Source: CAYREE01 sp964423225 (lineage in GTDB: Archaea > Altiarchaeota > Altiarchaeia > IMC4 > SCGC-AAA252-I15). Taken from it: DNA of 21,316 bases. The position numbers were made by a program, and so were the translations under genes. Numbering within the stretch: the stretch's first letter is position 1; each line of letters begins with the position of its first letter. The notes beneath the pieces are model-generated. The model ran no database searches. It was not told the origin of the DNA and worked only from the letters and a program-made list of their open reading frames with translations. Positions 8,166-15,011 of this stretch are shown here, one piece after another. The stretch is taken from assembly GCA_964423225.1 (NCBI GenBank), contig CAYREE010000026.1:1-21316 (forward strand), read 5' to 3'.

Positions 8166-9140
8166 ATGAGGGGTGTGGGATTATTCTTCATAATTTGCAT
8201 TGTTTTGATTGCTGGATGTGATGCTAGGCCTTCATATCACACGGGGGATCTGAACTATAAGGGTGATCCTTCTATGTGTGAATGGGATTGCTTTTCGCAA
8301 AAGTTTGACCCCCTTAGTTATGGATGTCTGGGCAGCTGTTATAAGCGTCTGGTCCCCCTCATAACAACACTTTCGGAATGTGATCAGATCAATGATAAGT
8401 ACATAAAAGGGGACTGTTACACAAGTGTTGCATTGAAAAATAACGACATCTCCATCTGTTACAAGATCCAGGCCCACAGGTCAATGGGATCTGATAAAAA
8501 CGAGTGCATCAGTGCAATTTCTGAGAACACCTCTGATGTTAAACTATGCGAGCAGATCCGATCCGACCCCAATGAGAAGAATGAGTGCATAGTACTTGTT
8601 GCAATAAGGACTAAAGACATTAAATTATGTTCCAAACTTGTCAACTACAGAGGACTCACAGGATGTGTTGAGAGGATAGTAGTAGCCAGTAAGGATGCAG
8701 ACATCTGTGAGGAGCTCTCAAAGGAGTTTGATCGCAATACCTGCATCCAGCGTCTAGCAACAAAAATCAAGGATGCCAGCTTATGTAAAAAGATGGCTGG
8801 GGTGGAGGCTGAAGATTGCATAAGGAAGATCGCTCATAATGAGTTGGACCACGGGGCCTGTGAACTGCTGGAGACTGAGAATAAAACAGTTGACTGCCAT
8901 ATAGAAACTGACGATAGCATTTTTTCCAGGGCAATAGGCTGGAGTAGGATAGGCTTTTGTGATTTGTTATTGAATGAGTCCATGAAGGGGGAGTGCCTCT
9001 TAATCATCGACAATAGACAAGTAGAAAAGGCTGTTGACTATGGGGCGAGGTCCATGTGTGATGTGGTAAAAAATGAGAGTATCAAAGCTGACTGTCTAAA
9101 AAAAATCCCAGAAAAAAAGAGAAACAAACAATCAAAATAA
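8166..9140 (+). CDS. Lipoprotein with nine two-cysteine helical repeats
   Basis: A secreted lipoprotein of 324 residues. The N-terminus is a signal peptide ending in a lipobox (LIAGC, lipidated Cys at about 18). The mature part has 22 further cysteines. After two CxxxC pairs (MCEWDC, GCLGSC), about nine tandem repeats follow, each with two Cys: a first in a D-x(3)-C-x(2)-[IL] context (ISICYKI, VKLCEQI, IKLCSKL, ADICEEL, ASLCKKM) and a second in a [DEN]C[IVL] context some 9-15 residues later (NECI, NECI, GCV, TCI, DCI). Each repeat could be a helical hairpin closed by one disulfide. ATG 8166 is preferred to the TTG just before it, as it begins the signal peptide at once. It lies 70 nt after another Cys-bearing membrane protein. 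The tail is basic (EKKRNKQSK). Function unknown; a surface or binding role is a guess. Confidence 0.8.
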   Translation: MRGVGLFFIICIVLIAGCDARPSYHTGDLNYKGDPSMCEWDCFSQKFDPLSYGCLGSCYKRLVPLITTLSECDQINDKYIKGDCYTSVALKNNDISICYKIQAHRSMGSDKNECISAISENTSDVKLCEQIRSDPNEKNECIVLVAIRTKDIKLCSKLVNYRGLTGCVERIVVASKDADICEELSKEFDRNTCIQRLATKIKDASLCKKMAGVEAEDCIRKIAHNELDHGACELLETENKTVDCHIETDDSIFSRAIGWSRIGFCDLLLNESMKGECLLIIDNRQVEKAVDYGARSMCDVVKNESIKADCLKKIPEKKRNKQSK

Positions 9141-9314
9141 AAGTCTAAAAAAAGCTCAACCCTAGTCTTCATACTGGTTCACCCACAACACTTTCACAAT
9201 ACATTCATACTATCAACAATCACCCAAGCCGTCCTATTAGCACTTGCCACAATCACCAAAAAAAACATAATCTGGGACAAGGAGTATCCCACGGACTAAA
9301 CCGGCTGATACCGA

Positions 9315-10814
9315 TTATGTAATCCAGCGCCCCATATATGCCGCGAACGCAGAGAATAATGCTATCAGGGGAAGTGCCAGGGAGTTGCAGATACAGGCTT
9401 CATCGGTTTTCTTGTATCTTTTTATGGTTGTTGTGGTTCGGGTCCTGGGCCTGGTCGTAGTCGTCACCCTCTTTTTTAATGAGCTCATAGATATTTTTGC
9501 CCCTTTATCCATGAGCGTATCTTTTTTGTCTTGGACGTCAAGTTTCAGTTTTATTTCTCCGATGAGCTTTCGACTTTTTTCCAGTTTAAGCGTCATGTTC
9601 AATTGGCCTGGCTTGGTTGTGTTTTTCACCTTGAATTCCAGCTTTAAAATATCCATCGCCTTTGAGGAGGATGTCATCACAGATTCTTTGTCTCCAATGA
9701 ATATCACAGAAATGTCTGAAGGTTTCACGACGCCCGGCAGGTCCACTGTATTGATATAGACTGTTGAGGCTTCGCCCACATGCAATCCTATGCCCTCTAT
9801 GGGCACTCCAGAGGCACCTATTAGGGAGGCTTCTGTGCCTGTCATGCCGATTTTTACTGGTTCTACCTTGTATTCCCCGTATGCGTATCTTCCTGAGGTC
9901 ACAGTACTTGTCTCACCTGTTTCTGGGTCAGCCCAGCCGTAGCTTCCTGAGCGCAGGGGTATGTTGATATAGCCCTTTTTGCTTTTTGGGCACAGCTTCA
10001 GGTTCGGGGTCTCAGTGCATGTCTTGCACTTGCAAGTGCATTTTCTCTTCTGGTATCCGCCTTTGCATTTTTTGTCGCTGGGTTTCCATCTGGTGCAGAT
10101 GTAGTCGCATTCAAAGAAGCTTCCATCGCATGTTATCTCACAATTTGTGTCCTCTTCACAGTCTCTGGTGCATCCAAGATCTTGGAGCCATTCACTTTCG
10201 GCTTTTGTGGTCTTTGATGGGTCGAACCATTTGTTGTATCCGTTCAAGAGGTAGCATTCGCTCATGCAGTCCTTTGTGTTGCCGCAGTATTTCACACAAG
10301 TCCGGTAAAAGCCTTTTATCACCTCATACCTTTTCTGCACCCGCTTTTTACAATACTCAAGTACGTTCTCTATACCTGCCTCATCGTATGTGTCCAAGTC
10401 AGTCCAGAAGAGGCAGTCGCTCATATAGTCATCTGGGCTCTCATCATCAAAGTATGGGATCGTTGTCGTGGTGTACCGTCTGGTTGTTGGGATCCGGGGA
10501 TAGGTTGTTGTGGTCTTCGGGTATGTCGTTGTGGTTGTCGGATATGTGTAGATCTTCGTATATTTTCTGGTTGTCGTGGTCCTCCTGTATGTCGTCTGGC
10601 CGCCGCACCTTATGAGGGCGTCGGGTTGCGGATCAAAGCATGTGTTCTCACATCCCCAGGGAAGATTCGCTGCTTTAACATATCTGAAGGTGTAGGGGCT
10701 TTGTAGACCCTGGCAGGAGCCGATGATCGGGGGCACCTGCGCATCTGTTGAGTTGATTAGGGAAAAAATGATTAGGCACAAAACCGATAGAGACATAGGA
10801 TTTAGACTTGACAT
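9315..10814 (-). CDS. Large Cys-rich surface protein with Thr-rich linkers
   Basis: A 499-residue secreted, C-terminally anchored protein. A signal peptide occupies residues 1-25 (hydrophobic SVLCLIIFSLI, ending near TDAQ). Next is a short Cys-containing part, then a Thr/Tyr/Arg linker (about 74-120) with repeats such as TTTTTYPKTTTTYPR. A Cys-rich domain (about 130-275) carries most of some two dozen cysteines, with CTCKCKTC as its densest run. A beta-rich region (about 280-440) contains stretches like VYINTVDLPGVVKPSDISV that look like an Ig- or cohesin-type sandwich. A second Thr/Arg linker and a C-terminal hydrophobic anchor (LALPLIALFSAFAAYM) end the protein. The linkers are likely O-glycosylation sites. 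Base composition is visibly more G+C-rich than the flanking genes. No homologue recognised; a cell-surface structural or adhesion role is inferred. Confidence 0.75.
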   Translation of the reverse strand: MSSLNPMSLSVLCLIIFSLINSTDAQVPPIIGSCQGLQSPYTFRYVKAANLPWGCENTCFDPQPDALIRCGGQTTYRRTTTTRKYTKIYTYPTTTTTYPKTTTTYPRIPTTRRYTTTTIPYFDDESPDDYMSDCLFWTDLDTYDEAGIENVLEYCKKRVQKRYEVIKGFYRTCVKYCGNTKDCMSECYLLNGYNKWFDPSKTTKAESEWLQDLGCTRDCEEDTNCEITCDGSFFECDYICTRWKPSDKKCKGGYQKRKCTCKCKTCTETPNLKLCPKSKKGYINIPLRSGSYGWADPETGETSTVTSGRYAYGEYKVEPVKIGMTGTEASLIGASGVPIEGIGLHVGEASTVYINTVDLPGVVKPSDISVIFIGDKESVMTSSSKAMDILKLEFKVKNTTKPGQLNMTLKLEKSRKLIGEIKLKLDVQDKKDTLMDKGAKISMSSLKKRVTTTTRPRTRTTTTIKRYKKTDEACICNSLALPLIALFSAFAAYMGRWIT

Positions 10815-10910
10815 TTTATTTTTTGTTGGGAATTCTGGTAAGAACCCTTTGATTATCCATTAAAATAAATCGAATGGCTGGAGGGTTTGAACTTTGGGAA
10901 CTCTTTAAAA

Positions 10911-11588
10911 CTATTTTTTCTTGAGGTTCTGCAGGCATCTTTCTCGTTCTTCAGACATTTTTTTAAATAATTTGTCTGTCTTACTGATATTTTCTGGATA
11001 GATTGGATTAAATCCACTTACCTCAACCGAAATTGGAAAAGTATTGTTATTGTATAATCTAATATTGAATCCTATTGTCGATTCATAGACTGATAGGTTT
11101 CCCCCGTCAATATGACTTTCTAGTTGAATATTCTCCAAACCATTTTCCACCATGTTTTTCATTGATCCTGTAACTTTTCCAATATATTTGCCATGAGCCT
11201 TTCTCGTATCCTCGGAATTATAACCTGCAAGTATCCAAACAACCTGACCATCCATCCAAACACCCTCTGTACGAGATTGTATTGTGCTGCCAGAACCTTT
11301 CAGAAGCAATTTTTTCTGCTCATCATCGAGTATATCATCCACAATATCCCCTATACCTTCAGGACTCCTATGGCCGCCGAGAACTATCACGAATGGACTG
11401 GATTCAAGTTTTGAAGTCGAATTACTCCCTAGGTGAATAGGAGTAAAACCATTGATAATAAGATAATTCAATAAGCTATCAGCCTTGGCGATATCTATAG
11501 AGTTGGCAAGGATTATTACCTGGCTTTTTCCCAAGCTACCTGTGATTAGTATAATAAGGATAAAAATGGATATTGTCTTCAATACCAT
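10911..11588 (-). CDS. Secreted S-layer-like protein
   Basis: A 225-residue exported protein. A signal peptide (KTISIFILIILITGSLG) starts the protein, and no C-terminal anchor is seen. The core, from about 25 to 140, has alternating strands and helices with two landmarks: FVIVLGGHRSPEGIGDIV and, later, VVWILAGYNSEDTRKAHGKY. This GG...AGxxxxDT pattern is what I know from archaeal S-layer and related surface proteins. Several NxS/T sites occur (NSTS, NLS, NNTF, NIS). A TTG at 11603 would start inside the upstream gene; ATG 11588 is better, since it is preceded by a GGTG Shine-Dalgarno and lies 8 nt after the stop of the upstream thioredoxin-like gene. The two are probably co-transcribed. The family assignment is a pattern match only. 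Confidence 0.7.
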   Translation of the reverse strand: MVLKTISIFILIILITGSLGKSQVIILANSIDIAKADSLLNYLIINGFTPIHLGSNSTSKLESSPFVIVLGGHRSPEGIGDIVDDILDDEQKKLLLKGSGSTIQSRTEGVWMDGQVVWILAGYNSEDTRKAHGKYIGKVTGSMKNMVENGLENIQLESHIDGGNLSVYESTIGFNIRLYNNNTFPISVEVSGFNPIYPENISKTDKLFKKMSEERERCLQNLKKK

Positions 11589-11596
11589 TGACGCAC

Positions 11597-12244
11597 CTAA
11601 CAATAGGTTAACTCCTTCAGCTTATTATTTGAGATAGCAATATATGCTCGGTTATCAATTACAATTGCAGGATAGATTATACTCGTTGTCCGCTCGTTAT
11701 CCCTAGCATCATATAGATTATCATCATCTGCATATTCTTGTAATTCCGACATACAGTCCGTATTATCTTCTGAGTCGACACATATGTTCAGTTTAGAATT
11801 AAATACCGAAAATGATGCGCCATAATATTCCTGAATCAACTTGCATGAATAACACCATCTTAGACCACGTTCGACATTTCCAAAATAGAGTTGATTAATC
11901 CTAGATGAAACACAATTTGCCTCCATAAGCATGGAGTGTAATGTTGTCGTTGAAGATGGGAGGGAAGTAGTGGATGTTGACGATGTTGTCGAGGTTCTTG
12001 TTGAAGTCGTTGTCGATGTAGATGAGGTTGTTGTCGTTGATGTTGATGTTGAAGTGGTTGAGGATGTTGTTTCGGGAATGTTAGAAGTTGTCGATGAATA
12101 ATCACCGGTTCCAGAAAACACTACATAGAGTATAAACACACCCAGTACTATGATGAACAATAAAGAGATAATTAATATCAAGGCTAATGCTATCTTCTTA
12201 TCATTTGAGTTTCCTTTGCAGGATTCATTTTTTATCAGACTCAT
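11597..12244 (-). CDS. Membrane-anchored thioredoxin-like protein with Ser/Thr linker
   Basis: A 215-residue protein with a single N-terminal membrane helix (about 19-44, ALILIISLLFIIVLGVF), a Ser/Thr-only linker of some 55 residues (about 48-102) that is probably glycosylated, and a C-terminal domain outside the cell. This domain has a redox-type CxxC in RWCYSCKLIQEYYG, a middle Cys pair (NICVDSEDNTDCM), and a likely cis-proline loop, IIYPAIVIDN, in the place typical of thioredoxin folds. I call it a thioredoxin/DsbA-like protein; homology is weak beyond the motifs. ATG 12244 has an AT-rich TATA-like box (TTTTTTAT, about 12271-12278) at -29. It is the middle gene of a thioredoxin-thioredoxin-surface protein row. 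Oxidase, isomerase or reductase direction cannot be told. Confidence 0.75.
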   Translation of the reverse strand: MSLIKNESCKGNSNDKKIALALILIISLLFIIVLGVFILYVVFSGTGDYSSTTSNIPETTSSTTSTSTSTTTTSSTSTTTSTRTSTTSSTSTTSLPSSTTTLHSMLMEANCVSSRINQLYFGNVERGLRWCYSCKLIQEYYGASFSVFNSKLNICVDSEDNTDCMSELQEYADDDNLYDARDNERTTSIIYPAIVIDNRAYIAISNNKLKELTYC

Positions 12245-12285
12245 TTCAACGACGTATTAATCATTTAGAAATAAAAAAGAAAAAA

Positions 12286-12822
12286 TCACGTGGTAGATGC
12301 AAGCAAATCTTCGATAATGGCTCTAAACTCTGAATCCTCAAGGGAAAGGTCATTTTCATACTCATATCCAGTGCCTATACGATAATATTTACATCCAAAA
12401 ATGAAAGTTGGGACACTATTACGAGGATTATAATCCAAAAGTAAGGCTAATTCAGTTAAGGGTATCTCATCTTCCATCTCATCAGTCAACAAATCATCTT
12501 TTTCATCAAGGCTCCAATGATAAGCAATAACCTTATCAGATACAATATAATCACGAACGACATCGTCATAAGTTTCAGAAATCCATTCGCAATGCGTACA
12601 CCATGAACTCGAATATAAACGAATAATCGGCCGTCCACTATCAGTACAAATCCCCTTATCAACTATCCAGAATGAACCAAATGATCCTGAATGATTAAGG
12701 TTTGATTGAGGATCAGGCAATCCATTAGTAAGGAATAGAAAAATAAACAGGATGATGATGATAATGGTGAAAAATACAAATAACGGCAATAAATAGGACT
12801 TCATTGAAAATCTAGGGTTCAT
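12286..12822 (-). CDS. Membrane-anchored thioredoxin-fold protein
   Basis: A 178-residue protein with one N-terminal helix (YLLPLFVFFTIIIIILFIFL) and an extracytoplasmic thioredoxin-fold domain. The active site is YSSSWCTHCEWI (CTHC), and a cis-Pro loop NSVPTFIFGCKYYRIG follows about 80 residues later, exactly as in thioredoxins; an additional Cys sits in that loop. A strongly acidic stretch (DEKDDLLTDEMEDEIP) lies between. Start: ATG 12834 adds MCCV, but ATG 12822 is preferred because the TATA palindrome TTTAAA (12847-12852) is centred 27 nt upstream of it. It is divergent from a Cys-rich anchored surface protein over 57 bp and is followed 41 nt later by a second thioredoxin-like gene, so it probably acts on disulfides of envelope proteins. 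Confidence 0.85.
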   Translation of the reverse strand: MNPRFSMKSYLLPLFVFFTIIIIILFIFLFLTNGLPDPQSNLNHSGSFGSFWIVDKGICTDSGRPIIRLYSSSWCTHCEWISETYDDVVRDYIVSDKVIAYHWSLDEKDDLLTDEMEDEIPLTELALLLDYNPRNSVPTFIFGCKYYRIGTGYEYENDLSLEDSEFRAIIEDLLASTT

Positions 12823-12844
12823 AACACAACACATATGATAATAA

Positions 12845-12855
12845 GCTTTAAAATA
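12845..12855. promoter_or_regulatory. Shared bidirectional TATA box
   Basis: GCTTTAAAATA contains the palindrome TTTAAA (12847-12852). Its centre is 27 nt from ATG 12822 on the minus strand and 30 nt from ATG 12880 on the plus strand, so one TATA box may serve both leaderless genes. Confidence 0.55.
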
Positions 12856-12879
12856 ATCAAAAACAAATAGAAAACTGTA

Positions 12880-13572
12880 ATGTTTGAGTTCAATAAGAAT
12901 CTAATAATAATCCTGATTTTATTGTTTTCTATGATTAGTGTAAACGCAAGACACCATCTTGGACCTGTATTCCCAGAGGAAACTGGGAACCCATATATTA
13001 ACTACACATTTTCAGAGGATGGGATATTTGGCATCCCCACAACATCAATCGACCCAGTTATGAGCACTACAAGCAGTATAACATCTACAAGCAGGTCTAC
13101 GACAAGCAGCATAATTCATGAACTCAAGGTTAGAACGAAAACTCCTTATAAAAACCGGGCAAACCTTAGAAGGAATCAATATCCGAATGAGACTGAAATC
13201 ATTGAAAAAACCGTTCATATATGTGGTAATACAGATAAGATTTGTTCCATCGAATATGATCTAACTAAAGATGATAGACCAGACTGTTGTAACCCAGTCA
13301 ATAATATAATGTGTATAGATTGTTTTTCCTATTGTAAAGATCTATGTGGAGAACAGGGATTCGGAGTGAAAACCTGCTTTTCCTATGAGGACACGGGAAT
13401 AACTTGCGACTGCTCTGATAAAATGCCAACATGCTATAAACTTGTAACAACAACTACGATTGCTGTGAATAGGACGGTGAAAATTAAAAAAACAGCCACA
13501 TACATTTGGATTATTTTAAGTATACTCCTTGCCGGAACAGTAGCAATGTATTATATCAGACAGCTCAAATAA
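12880..13572 (+). CDS. Cys-rich anchored surface protein with Ser/Thr linker
   Basis: A 230-residue type I surface protein. A signal peptide spans about 1-23 (LIIILILLFSMISVNA), then a short extracellular part with an NYT sequon, a Ser/Thr-rich linker (about 61-80, MSTTSSITSTSRSTTSSI), and a compact domain with 12 cysteines between about 112 and 188 (HICGN, KICSI, DCCNP, CIDCFSYCKDLC, TCFS, TCDCSD, TCYK). A final Thr-rich piece and a C-terminal helix (YIWIILSILLAGTVAMYYI) anchor it, leaving a short basic tail inside. No family recognised; the even Cys number suggests six disulfides. It is divergent from the thioredoxin-fold gene and likely shares its TATA box, which suggests co-regulation and a client-enzyme link. 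The gene is convergent with the PAP2 phosphatase, 11 nt apart. Confidence 0.8.
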   Translation: MFEFNKNLIIILILLFSMISVNARHHLGPVFPEETGNPYINYTFSEDGIFGIPTTSIDPVMSTTSSITSTSRSTTSSIIHELKVRTKTPYKNRANLRRNQYPNETEIIEKTVHICGNTDKICSIEYDLTKDDRPDCCNPVNNIMCIDCFSYCKDLCGEQGFGVKTCFSYEDTGITCDCSDKMPTCYKLVTTTTIAVNRTVKIKKTATYIWIILSILLAGTVAMYYIRQLK

Positions 13573-13583
13573 GAGATTATCAT

Positions 13584-14123
13584 TCAACCAGCCGTATTTC
13601 TGAAAGCCCTGAACAAAGATGCGAAAACAGGGATAATAAAGAATAATACTGATAAAAACGACTCGATCATCATATCAAAAAAGATAGTATCTAGTAATAG
13701 ACCGAAAAAACAACCAACCAAAACACCAGAAACCGCGCCAATTAGAACTGCATTGACTGTATGATAGCCAAGTCTTAACCGAGAAATAAAATAGAGGATG
13801 CATATAGGAAATAAGACAATACTATAGTATAGATCAACAAAAAAAACATATGCAACAGCCCCTATTGAAACCATCGTGTGAAGCGAAGGTATGTCAAAGC
13901 AAAAAGGCTCTATTTTTCCATATGGTTTCGGTCGCTTAGTCTTTAAAACCATTTTCATTGCCAGACCAAGGAATATAGAGGATATCATGTAAAGAAAGGC
14001 GATTGCAAACACATGACGTGAGACTTCTATCGGCATAGAAAATACAAAGAAAGATGAAAGAATGAAATAAGGGAATTCAGGCACCTTATCAATAAGGACG
14101 TATACTTTATGGATAAAACTCAT
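13584..14123 (-). CDS. PAP2-family membrane phosphatase
   Basis: An integral membrane phosphatase of 179 residues with about five helices. Motif 1 (KxxxxxxRP) is intact: K57 to R64-P65 (MKMVLKTKRPKP). Motif 2 reads PSLHT (79-83) instead of the usual PSGH. Motif 3 reads SRLRLGYHTVNA (114-125): the Arg115 and nucleophilic His121 are present, but the last Asp of SRxxxxxHxxxD is Ala. Members hydrolyse lipid phosphates or diphosphates, such as dolichyl or polyprenyl diphosphate; in a genome full of likely glycosylated surface proteins, recycling of a glycan lipid carrier is a reasonable guess. It starts one base after the stop of the TPR gene, so the two form a translationally coupled pair. Confidence 0.88.
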   Translation of the reverse strand: MSFIHKVYVLIDKVPEFPYFILSSFFVFSMPIEVSRHVFAIAFLYMISSIFLGLAMKMVLKTKRPKPYGKIEPFCFDIPSLHTMVSIGAVAYVFFVDLYYSIVLFPICILYFISRLRLGYHTVNAVLIGAVSGVLVGCFFGLLLDTIFFDMMIESFLSVLFFIIPVFASLFRAFRNTAG

Positions 14124-14124
14124 A

Positions 14125-14505
14125 TTAGGTATTTGTCTTTTTCCTTAAAGCGATCGCCATCTGCTCTCTAACTTCCTCATAATTCGGATTCAATTCCATG
14201 GCCTTATTATAGTCAATCAATGCGGATTCGTAATCGCGTAGATATTCATGCATTAGTCCACGAGTATAATACACTTCAGCAATATCTGGTTTTAACTCGA
14301 TCACGCGATTATGATCGTCAAGAGCTTTGCTAAAATCATTTATGCGAGAATATGCTAAACCCCGGTTAAAATATGATTCAATCATATCGGGTTTTAAGTC
14401 GATGGCTTTGCTGTAATGCTCAATAGCTCTTTGAAAGTCACCGAGCTTATAATAATCATTAGCCAGATTATGATACTCATATTCTAATCCAAGATCCTCA
14501 GACAT
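14125..14505 (-). CDS. TPR repeat protein
   Basis: A 126-residue soluble protein made of three tetratricopeptide repeats with the usual pattern (for example GDFQRAIEHYSKAIDLKPDM, then NDFSKALDDHNRVIELKPDI and RDYESALIDYNKAMELNPNY) and a short basic C-terminal cap (ALRKKTNT). It has no signal peptide, so it probably works in the cytoplasm as a protein-binding scaffold. The ATG at 14505 is preceded by GGGTGGT, a reasonable Shine-Dalgarno, with an AT-rich TATA-like region (TTTTAATATTATTAA, about 14541-14553) farther up. It directly precedes the PAP2 phosphatase gene with one base between, so the two are co-translated; a regulatory or assembly role for that enzyme is inferred only. Confidence 0.88.
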   Translation of the reverse strand: MSEDLGLEYEYHNLANDYYKLGDFQRAIEHYSKAIDLKPDMIESYFNRGLAYSRINDFSKALDDHNRVIELKPDIAEVYYTRGLMHEYLRDYESALIDYNKAMELNPNYEEVREQMAIALRKKTNT

Positions 14506-14585
14506 GCATTACCACCCATTATGAATGATAATAATTGTAATTAATAATATTAAAACCTAAGACAGGTTTTTTAGAGATTATAAGA

Positions 14586-14978
14586 CTATTGATCATTACT
14601 TTCATCTAATTTTCTTTCATTCTCCTTGATTTTCACGTATAACCTCTTCACGTCTTCAGACGTGTCTGCCTTAACACCTGCGAATACGTGAGGATGTCTA
14701 TGCACAATCTTATCATGGAGGGAAGTTACAACTTCATCTATGTCGAATAAACCCTGTTCAGAAGCAATCTCTGAGATGAAAACAACATGCCATAAAAGAT
14801 CACCTAGTTCTTCTCGAAGATTATCATAATCCTTATTATCGATAGCCTCCAATGCTTCATCTGATTCTTCACGAAGATATTTCTTAAAATCCTCTATCGT
14901 CTGCTCTCTATCCCAAGGACAGCCCTTTGGGCCCCTCATATATTTCATCAGTTCGACAAGTTCTTCAAATGACGTCAT
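14586..14978 (-). CDS. MazG-like nucleoside triphosphate pyrophosphohydrolase
   Basis: A 130-residue single-domain MazG-family enzyme that hydrolyses nucleoside triphosphates to monophosphate and diphosphate, serving to remove unwanted NTPs. It begins with the conserved GCPWDREQT (19-27). The metal ligands are in REESDE (E37, E38, E41) and EELGD (E56, E57, D60). The end of the fold, RHPHVFAGV (94-102), is typical. Classical E. coli MazG is a two-domain protein of about twice this length; single-domain forms are common in archaea and bacteria. The gene is divergent from the beta-propeller gene across only 33 bp. Its TATA box (TATTTTAA, 15004-15011) overlaps the space just before the other start, which gives a leaderless start at ATG 14978. 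Confidence 0.92.
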   Translation of the reverse strand: MTSFEELVELMKYMRGPKGCPWDREQTIEDFKKYLREESDEALEAIDNKDYDNLREELGDLLWHVVFISEIASEQGLFDIDEVVTSLHDKIVHRHPHVFAGVKADTSEDVKRLYVKIKENERKLDESNDQ

Positions 14979-14980
14979 TA

Positions 14981-15011
14981 TTTTATACTAATCTAAGTAA
15001 TTGTTAAAATA
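14981..15011. promoter_or_regulatory. Interlocked divergent promoters, mazG-like and propeller genes
   Basis: The plus-strand gene (ATG 15012) has TTTTATAC at 14981-14988, about 27 nt upstream; the minus-strand gene (ATG 14978) has TATTTTAA at 15004-15011, about 29 nt upstream. Each TATA box adjoins the other gene's start codon. Confidence 0.55.

Noticed and set aside
9986..10615. Plus-strand frame opposite the Cys-rich surface gene
   Set aside because: Its Ser/Cys/Trp-rich product is the complement of the Thr/Cys codons of the real gene.
11940..12110. GTTGTCG/GTTGATG-like DNA repeats resembling a repeat array
   Set aside because: These are simple codon repeats of the Ser/Thr linker, with no spacers of constant length; not a CRISPR array.
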